A DNA stretch of 64,000 bases from Rotaria sp. Silwood1 (Eukaryota; Rotifera; Eurotatoria; Philodinida; Philodinidae): positions 2,142,529-2,206,528 of the forward strand of contig CAJNOP010000012.1 in the NCBI GenBank assembly GCA_905250075.1, in the 5' to 3' direction. Position numbers and translations under genes: made by a program. Shown here in pieces: positions 54,366-63,815 of the stretch. A model generated the notes under the pieces. It was not told the origin of the DNA. It did no database searches and was given only the letters and a program-made list of their open reading frames with translations. Positions within the stretch are counted from its first letter, which is position 1. Every line of letters starts with the position of its first letter.

Positions 54366-54876
54366 CTACACACCCACATCCACACACCTATATGCAGTGG
54401 TTTCTTTAATTTTTATTTGACGTGTTTGCACCGATGTTTCACCTACTTTGGAATAGATGCATGCCCCAAAACCTATCAATCTGCTCAATTTATTGAAACT
54501 CGACTCTGCACTTATTTATACCTCTCTTTCGCCAAGGATTCGAAAAAGGTTTCTTGTATTTTTCTTTTTTGTATTTATGATGATATTTCTCGACTAACTA
54601 CTAACGAATATAATATTTTCATTTATTGTTGAAAAAGTTTCTTACAAAAAACCTAATTAATATCCAACACTTACTACACTAGATGCTGCCTACTTTTGTT
54701 TATCTCAATGTGAATGGTTTAACAGTAGTTACTCTGTGAAAAAGATTATTTCATGAAATCCATTTCACTATCATATGTATCAACTAGCATTTTTATTCTA
54801 AAATGCGATTCTTTCGAAAGCTTCTTGGAGTTCTTTTTTCGTGCGAAGAGTTTTGTTTCGCGTGAGACAACATAAC
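54366..54876. other. Spacer between hAT-type MITE and the next element
   Basis: Begins with C/A-rich telomere-like words (CACACCCACATCCACACACC at about 54370-54389). The remainder is AT-rich with no gene; the frame at 54417-54632 has no recognisable features. Confidence 0.45.
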
Positions 54877-55991
54877 GAGTGAAGAGCGCGCCAATTGTAT
54901 CGTTTGGGGAAAAAAATCGAAAAAAATAAATTTAATGATAAAGGAAAGTTAAGTGTCGTATTTAATAGAGCTATGTTCAATATATATAAAAATAATATTT
55001 TCCCAACACTTCCCTGTGATGTGACGGAGATTCACGATATTACAGCCGATTTCTATATGCTACATCCATTTTTCCAATAAACTTAGTGTATAAACTACTC
55101 CCATAAACACTTTGCTAGTAAAATTATTTTACGTGTCAAAATTTTTTTCCTTTAGGACTTCACTTGATACTCAATGAAGTTTGTTTAAATAAAATTTATT
55201 TCAATGAAATTTCGGTGACTTTAACGTCGCCCTACACTTTTTACCACAAAAATCTCGCTCTACACTTTCTTAGTAAAACTGAATTTGCTTTCGAACGGAG
55301 AAAGATTTTTGTTTGGTTTTTTGGGATATTACTCTACTCGATGAGATAAACAAAATGGTCAAATTTTTGTCACAAATGGTCTACTTTTCATTGAGTTATA
55401 GCAATAACAAAATTTAAAATCTCGCTCAACATATTGTGTGAACATAGCTTTTTTGAGCTTTGTAGAAAAATTTTGTATTAACGAAGTATATGAAACGAAC
55501 TTCTTTCACTTGTCAAATTATTTTCCCCTTCTTTCTCTTTCATATTCGATAAAATTGGTTCCAATCAAATTTCTTGAAATTGAAAGTCAATGCTTTTAAT
55601 TTCACTCTACAGAAAAATGAAAAATGTCTTAACGCGCATTGTCGATAGCCTTTCATTTATAGAACTTTGTGTGAAGCAAAAAGTGATAACATATTTTGAA
55701 AGCGCTTAAAGAGCTCTACAATTCTAGCTAAAAAAATTATTGAAAAAAATTCCAACGAAATATAGAAAAATTATCTTCTTCTTGTGGGTGGCGTTAAAAG
55801 CTAGATATTTGACACTGTTGCTACGATTTCTTGTAAATCAAAAGAGATGTAAACTTAATTTTTTCAGTAGTGAATGGTAATCTCTAGACTAATAAAACAA
55901 AAAAAAATTATGAAAATCGATTGAGTAGAATTCGACTTATAGGCATTTTTCTTTTCGAAACCCAACGGTACAATGGGCGCGCTCTTCACTC
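54877..55991. mobile_element. Non-autonomous 1.1 kb DNA element with GAGTGAAGAGCGCGCC ends
   Basis: The left end GAGTGAAGAGCGCGCCAATT is mirrored at 55965-55991, which reversed reads GAGTGAAGAGCGCGCCCATT; homology continues for about 30 bases. No frame inside has recognisable similarity, so it is non-autonomous. The superfamily is not assigned because no clear target duplication was found. The neighbouring element at 55997 begins almost directly at its right end. Confidence 0.7.
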
Positions 55992-55996
55992 ATATA

Positions 55997-57432
55997 TGTC
56001 GTATCGAAGTTATAACTTCTGTACACTTTTTTATCGAAGTTGCTTTAGCTAAATTAATTTGTCAAAATATCGTGATTTGAACGATATCATATCGAAACTG
56101 ATACTTAAAATTAACCTTTTACCGAGAAAAAAAATTTATTTGTGTACAAAGAAGAAAAAAATGTACAAGCTACGAAGAGAAAAAAGCAAGACAAGACAGA
56201 AATAAATAATAGAACTTGTTTTTCAGTAATATTGCATACTTTTTTTAAAAATTTCTTTCATCATATTACTAATTCCCCGATGGCCAGTTAAAGTATGAAC
56301 AGTTTGTATAATATCAAATAATTCATCGAATGAAACATAATATTTAACAGTACCAACTTCTGATGAATTAATCTTTTTTACTAATTTCTGTTGATTACCA
56401 GCATTTATTACGTCATATGTTTTTAATGATGATATTTCTTGTTCACTTCTATCACTATAGCGTTTTAATTTTGCACTATTTATTAATTCAATTGTGTGAT
56501 TATAACGATCTGATGTGAGTAAGGGATTATTTGATGAATGATTTTTAGTTGTCAATAATTCAGTATTAAATTCCTTTTTCCATCTTGCATAATTAGTAAT
56601 CTTTGTTGTTGTTGCTGTTGAAGATGTACTGGGATCTGTCGTGTGACTTGCCATAGATGAAGATATTTCAGTTTTCTTCTTAGCAAGCTTATGTTTTTTC
56701 ATCGTTGATGGAGATGATACAACAGAATCCATTGTTTGAAAATTTTTAAATTTGAATATCTTTGTAGAAAAATTATTCATTTTAAATTGCACAGATGTAT
56801 AAATGAATTTTCTCTTCGAAGTTCGTCAATTTTACAATATCATCAGAATTAATCCACTTATCATTATCATATTGTCACGCACTTCCATATTAAAAAGTTG
56901 TCTCAATTTAATAATTAGCCTGTAGACTTAATTGGTACAAGAGCAGTGTACAGATTAGAAACGGAGATAAAATTGACGCCGAGGAGCACCCATCTCAAAG
57001 ATCATGAAAATAATGCATTATTTTCGTGACCAGCTACACGAGCGGTAACCGTTTCAATTTAAAATTTTAGTATACTTTTAGTTGCAAGCATCTTTTTCAT
57101 TTAAGAGCGTTTTGCATCAAAACGGAGTTCAAGATGAAGAAAGGATAATAAGAGTACGCCTTTTGATATTATTTTCTTCATAGCTTGTACGTTCTTTTTT
57201 TTTGTACACAAATATATGTTTTTTATCGGTAAAAGGTTAATTTTAAGTATCAGTTTCGATATGATATCGTTCAGATTACAATATTTTGACAATTTAATTT
57301 AGCTAAAGCAACTTCAATAACCTCTGTTATTGAAGTTATAACTTCTATGAAATATCTCTATAGAAGTTGCAACTTCGATAAAATTTTTATCAAAGTTATA
57401 ACGTCGATATAGATGTTAACTTTGATACGACA
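55997..57432. mobile_element. Ginger-like DNA transposon remnant
   Basis: The ends are TGTCGTATCGAAGTTATAAC on the left and, reversed, TGTCGTATCAAAGTTAACAT on the right. The inverted repeats extend, with gaps, over about 190-255 bases on each side and contain internal GAAGTTATAACTTC palindromes. The flanks are an exact 4-base duplication, TATA (55993-55996 and 57433-57436). A TGTNR start and 4-base duplications are described for Ginger transposons, which use an integrase related to that of LTR elements. The interior holds an integrase-like gene fragment on the minus strand (56223-56792). The superfamily assignment is by ends plus that fragment. Confidence 0.7.
56223..56792 (-). pseudogene. 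Integrase N-terminal fragment (KRBA2/Ginger type)
   Basis: A 189-codon frame inside the inverted repeats of the Ginger-like element. The first half is Ser/Thr/Lys-rich. The second half (KYYVSFDELFDIIQTVHTLT then GHRGISNMMKEI) resembles the integrase zinc-binding region of KRBA2-like/Ginger proteins, where a histidine pair precedes a cysteine pair. Only the N-terminal portion is present and no catalytic core was seen, so this is a remnant and not an active recombinase. Similarity was judged by eye. Confidence 0.6.
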
Positions 57433-57436
57433 TATA

Positions 57437-57770
57437 TTGGGTTGATGCAAAATTAACGACCGTTTTTGTTAGTGATCATTCTATTCTCGATTTCTGTTCT
57501 TTTTTTTTTGCTATTTGAAAGAATGTTATTGCAGATAACATTCTTTCTATTCGCTGCTGTGATGGGTGTGGATGTGGGTGTGTGGGTGTGGGTGTGGGTG
57601 TGAGTGTGGGGAGTGGGTGTGGCCCACACCCACACCCACACCCATCACAGCAGCGAATAGAAAGAATGTTATCTGCAATAACATTCTTTCAAATAGCAAA
57701 AAGAAAAGAAGAGAAAGCGAGAATAAAATGATCGCTAACAAAAACGGTCGTTAATTTTGCATCAACCCAA
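57437..57770. mobile_element. Tc1/mariner-type hairpin MITE with telomere-like tip
   Basis: A 334-base near-perfect palindrome. Both ends read TTGGGTTGATGCAAAATTAA inward, flanked by TA on each side (57435-57436 and 57771-57772), as expected for Tc1/mariner insertion. The arms match for about 130 bases, including GTTATTGCAGATAACATTCT and its mirror. The hairpin tip (about 57563-57645) is made of TGTGGG-type hexamers on the left and CCCACA on the right, the hexamer reported for bdelloid telomeres. The arms are nearly identical, so it looks young. It abuts the Ginger-like element and shares its TA with that element's TATA duplication. Confidence 0.85.
57563..57645. repeat. Head-to-head TGTGGG / CCCACA telomere-like repeats
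   Basis: The left half carries GTGGGTGTGGGTGTGGGTGT with a few variant units. The right half carries CCCACACCCACACCCACACC. The two meet at about 57622 in inverted orientation, forming the tip of the hairpin MITE. Confidence 0.85.
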
Positions 57771-57772
57771 TA

Positions 57773-58079
57773 GATAAAGTGGATTGGATCAATTGAACAG
57801 TTGACACTGATAAATCATTGCATTATTGACTATTAGTATTAGTATCATATATGAAAACAAAAATGCGATACCGTTCATGTTTGCAATAGAGTGCATAAAT
57901 TTATAATGATTACTTAAGCCTTGAACGACTTCCCTCTTCCAGGAAGTAATCGATTCTTCATTTTAGTCAACTCTTCACTCCCGGAAAGCTGACTACATGA
58001 CACTTGAACGTTTTCCAACCACAAATCGAACAATAGCAACTACAAGCAGTGAATAATTAGAGAAAATCAAGGGGTCGAT
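57773..58079. other. Spacer right of the transposon cluster
   Basis: AT-rich then moderately mixed sequence with no credible gene or repeat. It leads into the GC-richer block that begins near 58080. Confidence 0.4.
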
Positions 58080-58690
58080 ACTACGGTGCCTCCTCGATTG
58101 AGTAATGCATGTCCTCAGAAATGTATTATTACGGTGACCCTAGTAACGTGGGAAGCAAATTCTTGTGTAAGTCGACGAAACCCGTAGGTCAAGCTGCCTT
58201 GAGTGGACTGCTTCGACTAACCCGTGTTGATCAGTTCGCAAGAGAAGAAGCAGTTGGCATTCAACGTTACTTTCTCACTAGTCTGTCCGAATTACGTTGT
58301 TATAATGTACACTATGAAAGAGCATAGTGATGATGCTTCTGATTAGCAGGAGTGGTAGGCTATCAGGAGGGTACTGTGATAATGGGTCGGAATACCGGGC
58401 CTAGACGGGACGGTAGATTTGGCATCCGCTAAGAAGAGAAAGGTTGACCTCTGCCCGTTGCTTACATAATAATGGCTGCAATTCTCATGTGATCAGGCTG
58501 CTAGTTTACAAAAACTATCATGCTGGATCATGGTAGTCCTAAGAACACTTGTATCTATTTATTTGGGTGCATTTTAGCCAAGGTTTAGTAAACTGAGGTG
58601 TGACTGGGTAGTGTACCCAGTTACCGTTCGAAAACGATCCCTCGCGAGGGGTGCGTTGCCTTCGGAGTGACGGGTAGAAAACCAAAAACA
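58080..58690. other. GC-richer block with hairpins, unknown nature
   Basis: About 600 bases of clearly higher GC than the surroundings, with no homopolymer runs and no convincing reading frame (the longest, 58109-58327, has no recognisable domain). The last 100 bases hold consecutive perfect hairpins: CTGGGTAGTGTACCCAG (about 58606-58622), CGTTCGAAAACG and CCCTCGCGAGGG (about 58641-58652). This looks like a structured RNA or the untranslated end of a retroelement. It matches no rRNA or tRNA that could be recognised. A weak resemblance to the left edge of the window exists (GCTGCTAG followed by CATGGTAG). Confidence 0.45.
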
Positions 58691-58939
58691 AAGACTATTT
58701 ATTGAATCCTCTTACTGTATTATAACTTTCTTATCTCTCAAAACAAATTTAAAAAAATATGTAAGATAATATGAGTTCCAAGCAACAGCTAATTGTTGTA
58801 CAATTATACTCATTTTTTCGTCCCATTTCTTACTGGAAAAGTCCATCGCACTCAAATTAAAAGATTACATCGATTCTTTTTTACCAAACCGAACCAAACC
58901 GACCGAAATTTCTGTCCGAGCCGGACCAAACCGATTTCA

Positions 58940-59215
58940 TCTCTAGTCTATATTAACTGGAAAGGAGAATATTTGATTGAAATAATTTGATTGAGAAGAA
59001 AGAAAACTAATTCACCGCCGGTTATAGTCGCTAGAATAAAAAAAGGAGAATCCCTCGTCTATATGAATATGAAATGACGAAAATTTGATTGCAGGATTAG
59101 ACTGGCATAGAAGAAAGTCATTCATCGAGGGTTTTAGAAGCAGGAAAGAAAGAAAAAAATGATCGTTCGTGCATATGAACACGCTCGAATGAGAAAATAT
59201 TGCAGTTTGCATCCA
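58940..59215. repeat. Degenerate tandem repeat, unit about 115 bases
   Basis: Words recur in the same order: GAGAAGAAAG/CATAGAAGAAAG, CGTCTATATGAA/CGTGCATATGAA, GAAATGACGAAAATTTGATT/GAATGAGAAAATATTGCAG. Two to three diverged units can be seen. No gene is supported here. Confidence 0.5.
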
Positions 59216-59759
59216 TGGATATGAAAATAATCAAAAAAAGCTCATGCTATATGGTCGTGAAGATCAAAACAAATCAACAAAATACTAAACTTGTTTCAGC
59301 TGAGAAAAGTGGCGAGTCGACGAGTTTTTGTATATGGTGATTCGTACGAGACTGGAGCCTTTCCGAGAGGATATGTATTACTTTCGCGGGAACGATAGCG
59401 ATCATAATCGAAAACCTTGTTTTGAAACTCAATACTTGTAGTATCAACTCTTCGCTTAGCCTATTCTGCTGGAAAAAAACGGAATTTTGTTTGCATGGAG
59501 CTTATCATCCTCAGTGCCCTCCTCAAATTTGCTAATCGCTGAGAAGGCTAATCAACTAAAGTCTATAACAGTTTGCTACGCGCTATGTACTTATTCAAAT
59601 GACAGAAAAAGTAAATCATTGTAGACTATACCGGGCATGTATAAGCTGTTGAGAAAAAAGGCTGATTGCTTTGTGAACAGAACCATCACCCATGCTATTC
59701 ACATCCCTTGTGGCCTGAATAGCAACTGGCTTTATCAGCAAAATGTGCGATTCTGTCGT
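59216..59759. other. Spacer between tandem arrays
   Basis: Mixed composition with no credible gene. Some words resemble the following 160-base satellite, so the array may begin earlier in a more decayed form. Confidence 0.35.
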
Positions 59760-62340
59760 ACTAATAGATGTTTTTCCACTGATCAATGCATCGAAGCCAA
59801 CTCCCAAGAGGTGCATTCAATACAGCTCGTCAAGTTCTAACTTGATCTATCCATTCTGCCTCTTGAACCTTTTCCAGCAAGAAGTGCAACAAATTTTAGC
59901 ACAAAGCGGGTCTCAGGGACCTTTTTTAGCGATTAACAGACAGTGGAACCATGCAATCGAGCATTCAAAATGTCCACTGGATAGGGCTGGTCAAGTGTTC
60001 TTTTGGTCTATCACTTTGGTCTCTTCATTCCGTTCCTTGTCGAATGGCGACAGATTTTAGCAAAAAATAGGTCTCAGGGACTTTCTACCTATGTATAGGC
60101 ACACAAAAGCATGGAATTCAGCATGTAAAGTGTATATTTGCTATATCTTCTCGAGTTCTGTCTTGCTCCGTCGATTTTATATCTCAGCTTCCTTCTTGGC
60201 CAAATCGCGATAGTTTTTAGAAGAAAACAGAGTCCCAAGGACATTTTTTTGCGATTTTCAGGCAGATAGAAGCTTCGAATATGGCGTTCACGATGCCCTT
60301 TCGACAGAGCTGATTGTGTTCTTTCTTGGTACATCAATTTCTTGTCCTGGTACCTTTCCTAGCCGAATCCTGCATGTCATCGAAAAAAGCTGAGTCTCCA
60401 GCACTTTTTCAAGCAATCGTTAGGCACAACGATACATGGAATCTGGCTGTTGAAGTATGCATTCGATAGAGCGGATCGAGTTCGGTGATGGACCATCAGT
60501 TTCAAGTCTTGGTCTACTTTCGGCTCGAATCACGAAAAGGATTAGAAAAAAACTGGGTCTCAGGAGAGTTTTCAGCGATTTTCAGGAACATGCCAGCATA
60601 ATATGAAAGTTTGTAGAGGTCAATTTGGTACGCATGGCCAAGTTGGATGTCGTTTATCAATTTGTGTACGCATTTCCTTCCGTGGTTGGAATCCGAGATG
60701 TTTCACTAAAAGATTGTGCCTCAGGGACGTTTGTAGTGATTTTGAGTCATATCGAAGTAAAGTATTGCGCTTTCAAGATGTTCATCTGATAGACCTGCTG
60801 GAATGCTATCTTGATCTTTCGATTTCATGCCTGAGTTCCCTTTGCGGTCGATTCGCAACGGGTTTCAGCAAACTAGTGTGTCTTTGGGAGCCTTTTCAGC
60901 AATTACCAGGAGCATGGCACCGTGGAATCGAGTATTCAAGGTGTCAGTTCTATAGAGCTCGGCGAGTGTTTACTTGGTGCACGAAGTTAGCCTCTTTCTC
61001 GCCGTCCTAAAGAAATGCGACTACTTAAAAAAACAGGTCTCAGGATCTTTTTCAGAGATTTTGAGCCATTTTGGAGAACGCAGTCGAAATTTAATGGTGT
61101 TCCTTTGAGAAAGCTCGTCGAGCTTTGTATTGTTATATCAGCTCTTCGTGTTCCTCTCCTTCCCACTGGAATCACGACTAGTTCTAGCGAAAACCTGGGT
61201 TACAGGAACTTTTCTCAGCTGTTCTCAACCACATGAAGGCACGCAATCCGGTGAGGAAAGCCTCGGTTTCGTAGATCTCAGCGATTTCTATATTACTTCG
61301 TCAGTTTAGTAGCTTGCTCTCCTTTCTGATAGAATCACGTAACTTTTTAGTAGAAAACTGGAGCTCGTGGACCATTTTTAGCTCTTTTGAGGCGTATTAA
61401 AGCGTGCAATCCAACTTTCAAAGTCTTCATTCAATAGAGCTTCTCAAAATCTATTTTGGCCTTGCAATTACTTGTCTCGGTCCTTTTCTGAGGTAGATCC
61501 CAATAGGTTTTAGGGAAAACGTGGGTCAGAAAAAAGGTTTTTTGGCCATTTTGAAGCACATGTAGGCATGAAATAGGGTGTGTAAGACTTCCATTCAATA
61601 GACCTCGTCGAGTTCTATATTTGTTGCCTAGTGTCGCGGGTTGGTCCCCTCGCTGGCAGAGTCGCGCAAGTTTTTACCGAACAACCGGGTCGATGAAGCA
61701 TTTTTAGATAGTTGGAGGCATATCAAGCCGTGAAGTGGTGCCTTCAAAGTATCCATTGGGTAGAGCTCGTTGAGATCTATATCGGCCTAAGGTTTATTTG
61801 CCTTGGTTCCTTTCGTGGTCGGATCGCGAGAGTTTTTACGAAAAACTCGAGGAAAAGCAACATTACTTAGCTGTTTTGAGCCACATAAAAGGATAGGATC
61901 CGTCGTTTAAAGTGTCTTTTGGATTAAGATGTTCGAGTCCTATCTTGGCCCATCAGTTTCGTCGGTTGCTCTCTTCCTTAGACGAATTGCGATAGGTTTT
62001 AGCAAGAAAGAGAATCTAAGGGATTGTATTAGCGATTTCTAGTCGCTAGAAACAATAGACTTGACCTTTCGAGATGCTTATTCGAGTAAACTCGTTGAAT
62101 TCTATGTTGTTTTATCAAGACGATCTATGGGTCTCGTTTCTAACGAAACTGCGGCTGAATTTCACGAAAAACTGTTTGTAAGGTACCCTTTTTGCGATTG
62201 TCAGACACGTAGCAGCGTAGAATCGAGCCTTCGAGATGCTGATTTGATAGAGCTAGTTAGATTTTATCTTGGTTTACGGATTCTATGTTTGAATCCCTTT
62301 TCTGGACTATTTGCGAAAGGTTGTTCTGGATAGGAACGCT
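59760..62340. repeat. Degenerate satellite array, unit about 160 bases
   Basis: Around 16 diverged units of about 155-170 bases in direct orientation. Each contains, in order, words such as CTGGGTCTCAGGGACTTTTT, TTTTTAGCGATTTTCAGGCA, GCATGGAATCGAG, TCATTCGATAGAGCTCGTCG and AGTTCTATCTTGG. The GTCTCAGG block recurs near 59914, 60072, 60230, 60392, 60558, 60718, 60879, 61036, 61196, 61352 and onward to about 62175. Unit lengths are not constant multiples of three and frames are interrupted, so the array is noncoding; the frames seen here are by-products. One detached unit is recognisable near 63725-63815. Confidence 0.85.
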
Positions 62341-62789
62341 TTTTCTCTTGTTTTTGAGCAGTTTTCTCAGTTTTTTCTCGGTGATAATACACAGCGAAGA
62401 GCCAGATGGACATATACAAAAGTAGTTTTTTCCAGAATTTAACGGTTTGGACAAACACATATATCCATATGATCTATCATTTTTTTAGAAACACACTTAT
62501 CAAAGTTTTATAGAGCTTCAGAAAATGGCATACCAAGAGTAAAGTCCATAAAGTCACATATATAGAGGAAGTCAATCCACTCGTCAATATGAAACAATAT
62601 TGGACAATGAAACAATACCATAGAGCTCTTTCATTGAAGGACCTAATGTCAAAAAAAAACTGATTCAAATTGAATTTAAAATAGAAGAGGAAACAAAGAA
62701 TCTCAAGTCCCAACATCTATTTGAAAACGTACCGTTTCGTATATGGTAAACTCAAGAAAGGAATAACATCCAATAGAGCGCGCATTATT
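62341..62789. other. Spacer between satellite and 318-base repeat
   Basis: AT-rich sequence with no credible gene or clear repeat. Overlapping frames on the minus strand (62257-62716) show no recognisable features. Confidence 0.4.
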
Positions 62790-63310
62790 ACCAGATTCTT
62801 TTACATATCTATTCTACTTGTGGTAGTAACACAAACTCATGAAATCTTTCCTAGGCTATTTTCCAAGATGCCCAAAAAAACTCGGCGTCTCTGATCAGAA
62901 GCTTGATTTTAGTCATCAACGTTACGCTTTCAAGAAAAACTCAGATGGTATTCGGAATTAGTTCGTCGAACTGCATTGAATCATATATATTTAGTAGCTT
63001 TTCAAGAAATTTTCGGTTCATTTTCAACGGTAAACCAGGCCCACAACCATGCTGTTCCATATATTCTACACGCTACACAAGAATAATGTCCGACCGAGCC
63101 TGAATTTTCACCAGATGTTCTTATATATTTATCCTATTCATGGTAGTAGCGAAAACACATAAACACTTTCCTACGCTATTTTACAGGATGCCCAAAAACT
63201 GAAGAACTCTGGTCGGAAATCAGGTTTCAGGCATCCGCCTTACACTTTGAAGAAAAACTAAGGTGGCATTTGAAATCATCACTTTGAACTGCGTCAAATG
63301 ATATCAAGCT
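62790..63310. repeat. Tandem pair, unit about 318 bases
   Basis: ACCAGATTCTTTTACATATC (about 62790) and ACCAGATGTTCTTATATATT (about 63108) begin two units that continue in parallel: TGGTAGTAACACAAAC/TGGTAGTAGCGAAAAC, CTATTTTCCAAGATGCCCAA/CTATTTTACAGGATGCCCAA, then AACTGCATTGAATCATAT/AACTGCGTCAAATGATAT. The second unit appears to be cut short. Confidence 0.7.
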
Positions 63311-63369
63311 CAAAACATCGTTCAAAGACAAAAATTTCTGGAAAATATATGGGAAGAGATCTTCCACGT

Positions 63370-63700
63370 ATATTTTGCAAAAAGCATTTTTTATGGTAAA
63401 AAGCTTTTAATTCTCAGATGTGTTTTGTAAATGATATACGATTAGTTCTGATCAAAATAAAACTGTTTCGGAGCACACAAGTCGCATACCAGAGTGCTTA
63501 TACGAAAACTGTTTAATTTCCAAGAATCTCTCTTAGGTAGTTTTGGTAAAAAAAAAAACTATTTTTGAAAAAGCTTTTATATTCTTAAAAATGATGTTCT
63601 GACTGATATACAATCATTTCTGAGCAAATAAAAAACCGTTTTTGTGCGAAAAATCCAGTTATCCGCCTGGTCATGCGAAAACCTCTGCTGTGTAGTAGTT
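63370..63700. repeat. Tandem pair, unit about 174 bases
   Basis: GGTAAAAAGCTTTTAATTCT (about 63394) and AAAAAGCTTTTATATTCTTA (about 63570) start two diverged units sharing GATATACGATTAGTTCTGA/GATATACAATCATTTCTGA and AAACTGTTTCGGAGC/AAACCGTTTTTGTGC. Confidence 0.6.
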
Positions 63701-63724
63701 TTGGTTTGGAAAAATCGAGTGTGT

Positions 63725-63815
63725 GTTCGATATAACTCGTTTGAGTTGTACTTTGGTCCATCGCTATTGTCTCTTGGCCTCTTCTATGAGCGAATCTCTT
63801 AAGGAATCACTCAAA
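63725..63815. repeat. Detached unit of the 160-base satellite
   Basis: GTTCGATATAACTCGTTTGA followed by GTTGTACTTTGGTCCATCGC and CTTGGCCTCTTCTATGAGCG reproduces the order of the main array (TCGATAGAGCTCGTCGAGTT, TATCTTGGTCCATC, CTTGGTTCCTTTC). It lies about 1.4 kb beyond the array, separated by other tandem repeats. Confidence 0.6.

Noticed and set aside
57566-57754. 62-codon frame with Trp/Val/Cys repeats
   Set aside because: It is a translation of the telomere-like hexamers at the hairpin tip.
58370-58425. Resemblance of GGAATACCGGG to the 3' part of 5S rRNA
   Set aside because: Only about 11 bases match well; the rest of 5S rRNA is not found upstream.
60603-61010. 135-codon frame in the satellite
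   Set aside because: It crosses several satellite units whose lengths are not multiples of three; neighbouring units do not keep the frame.
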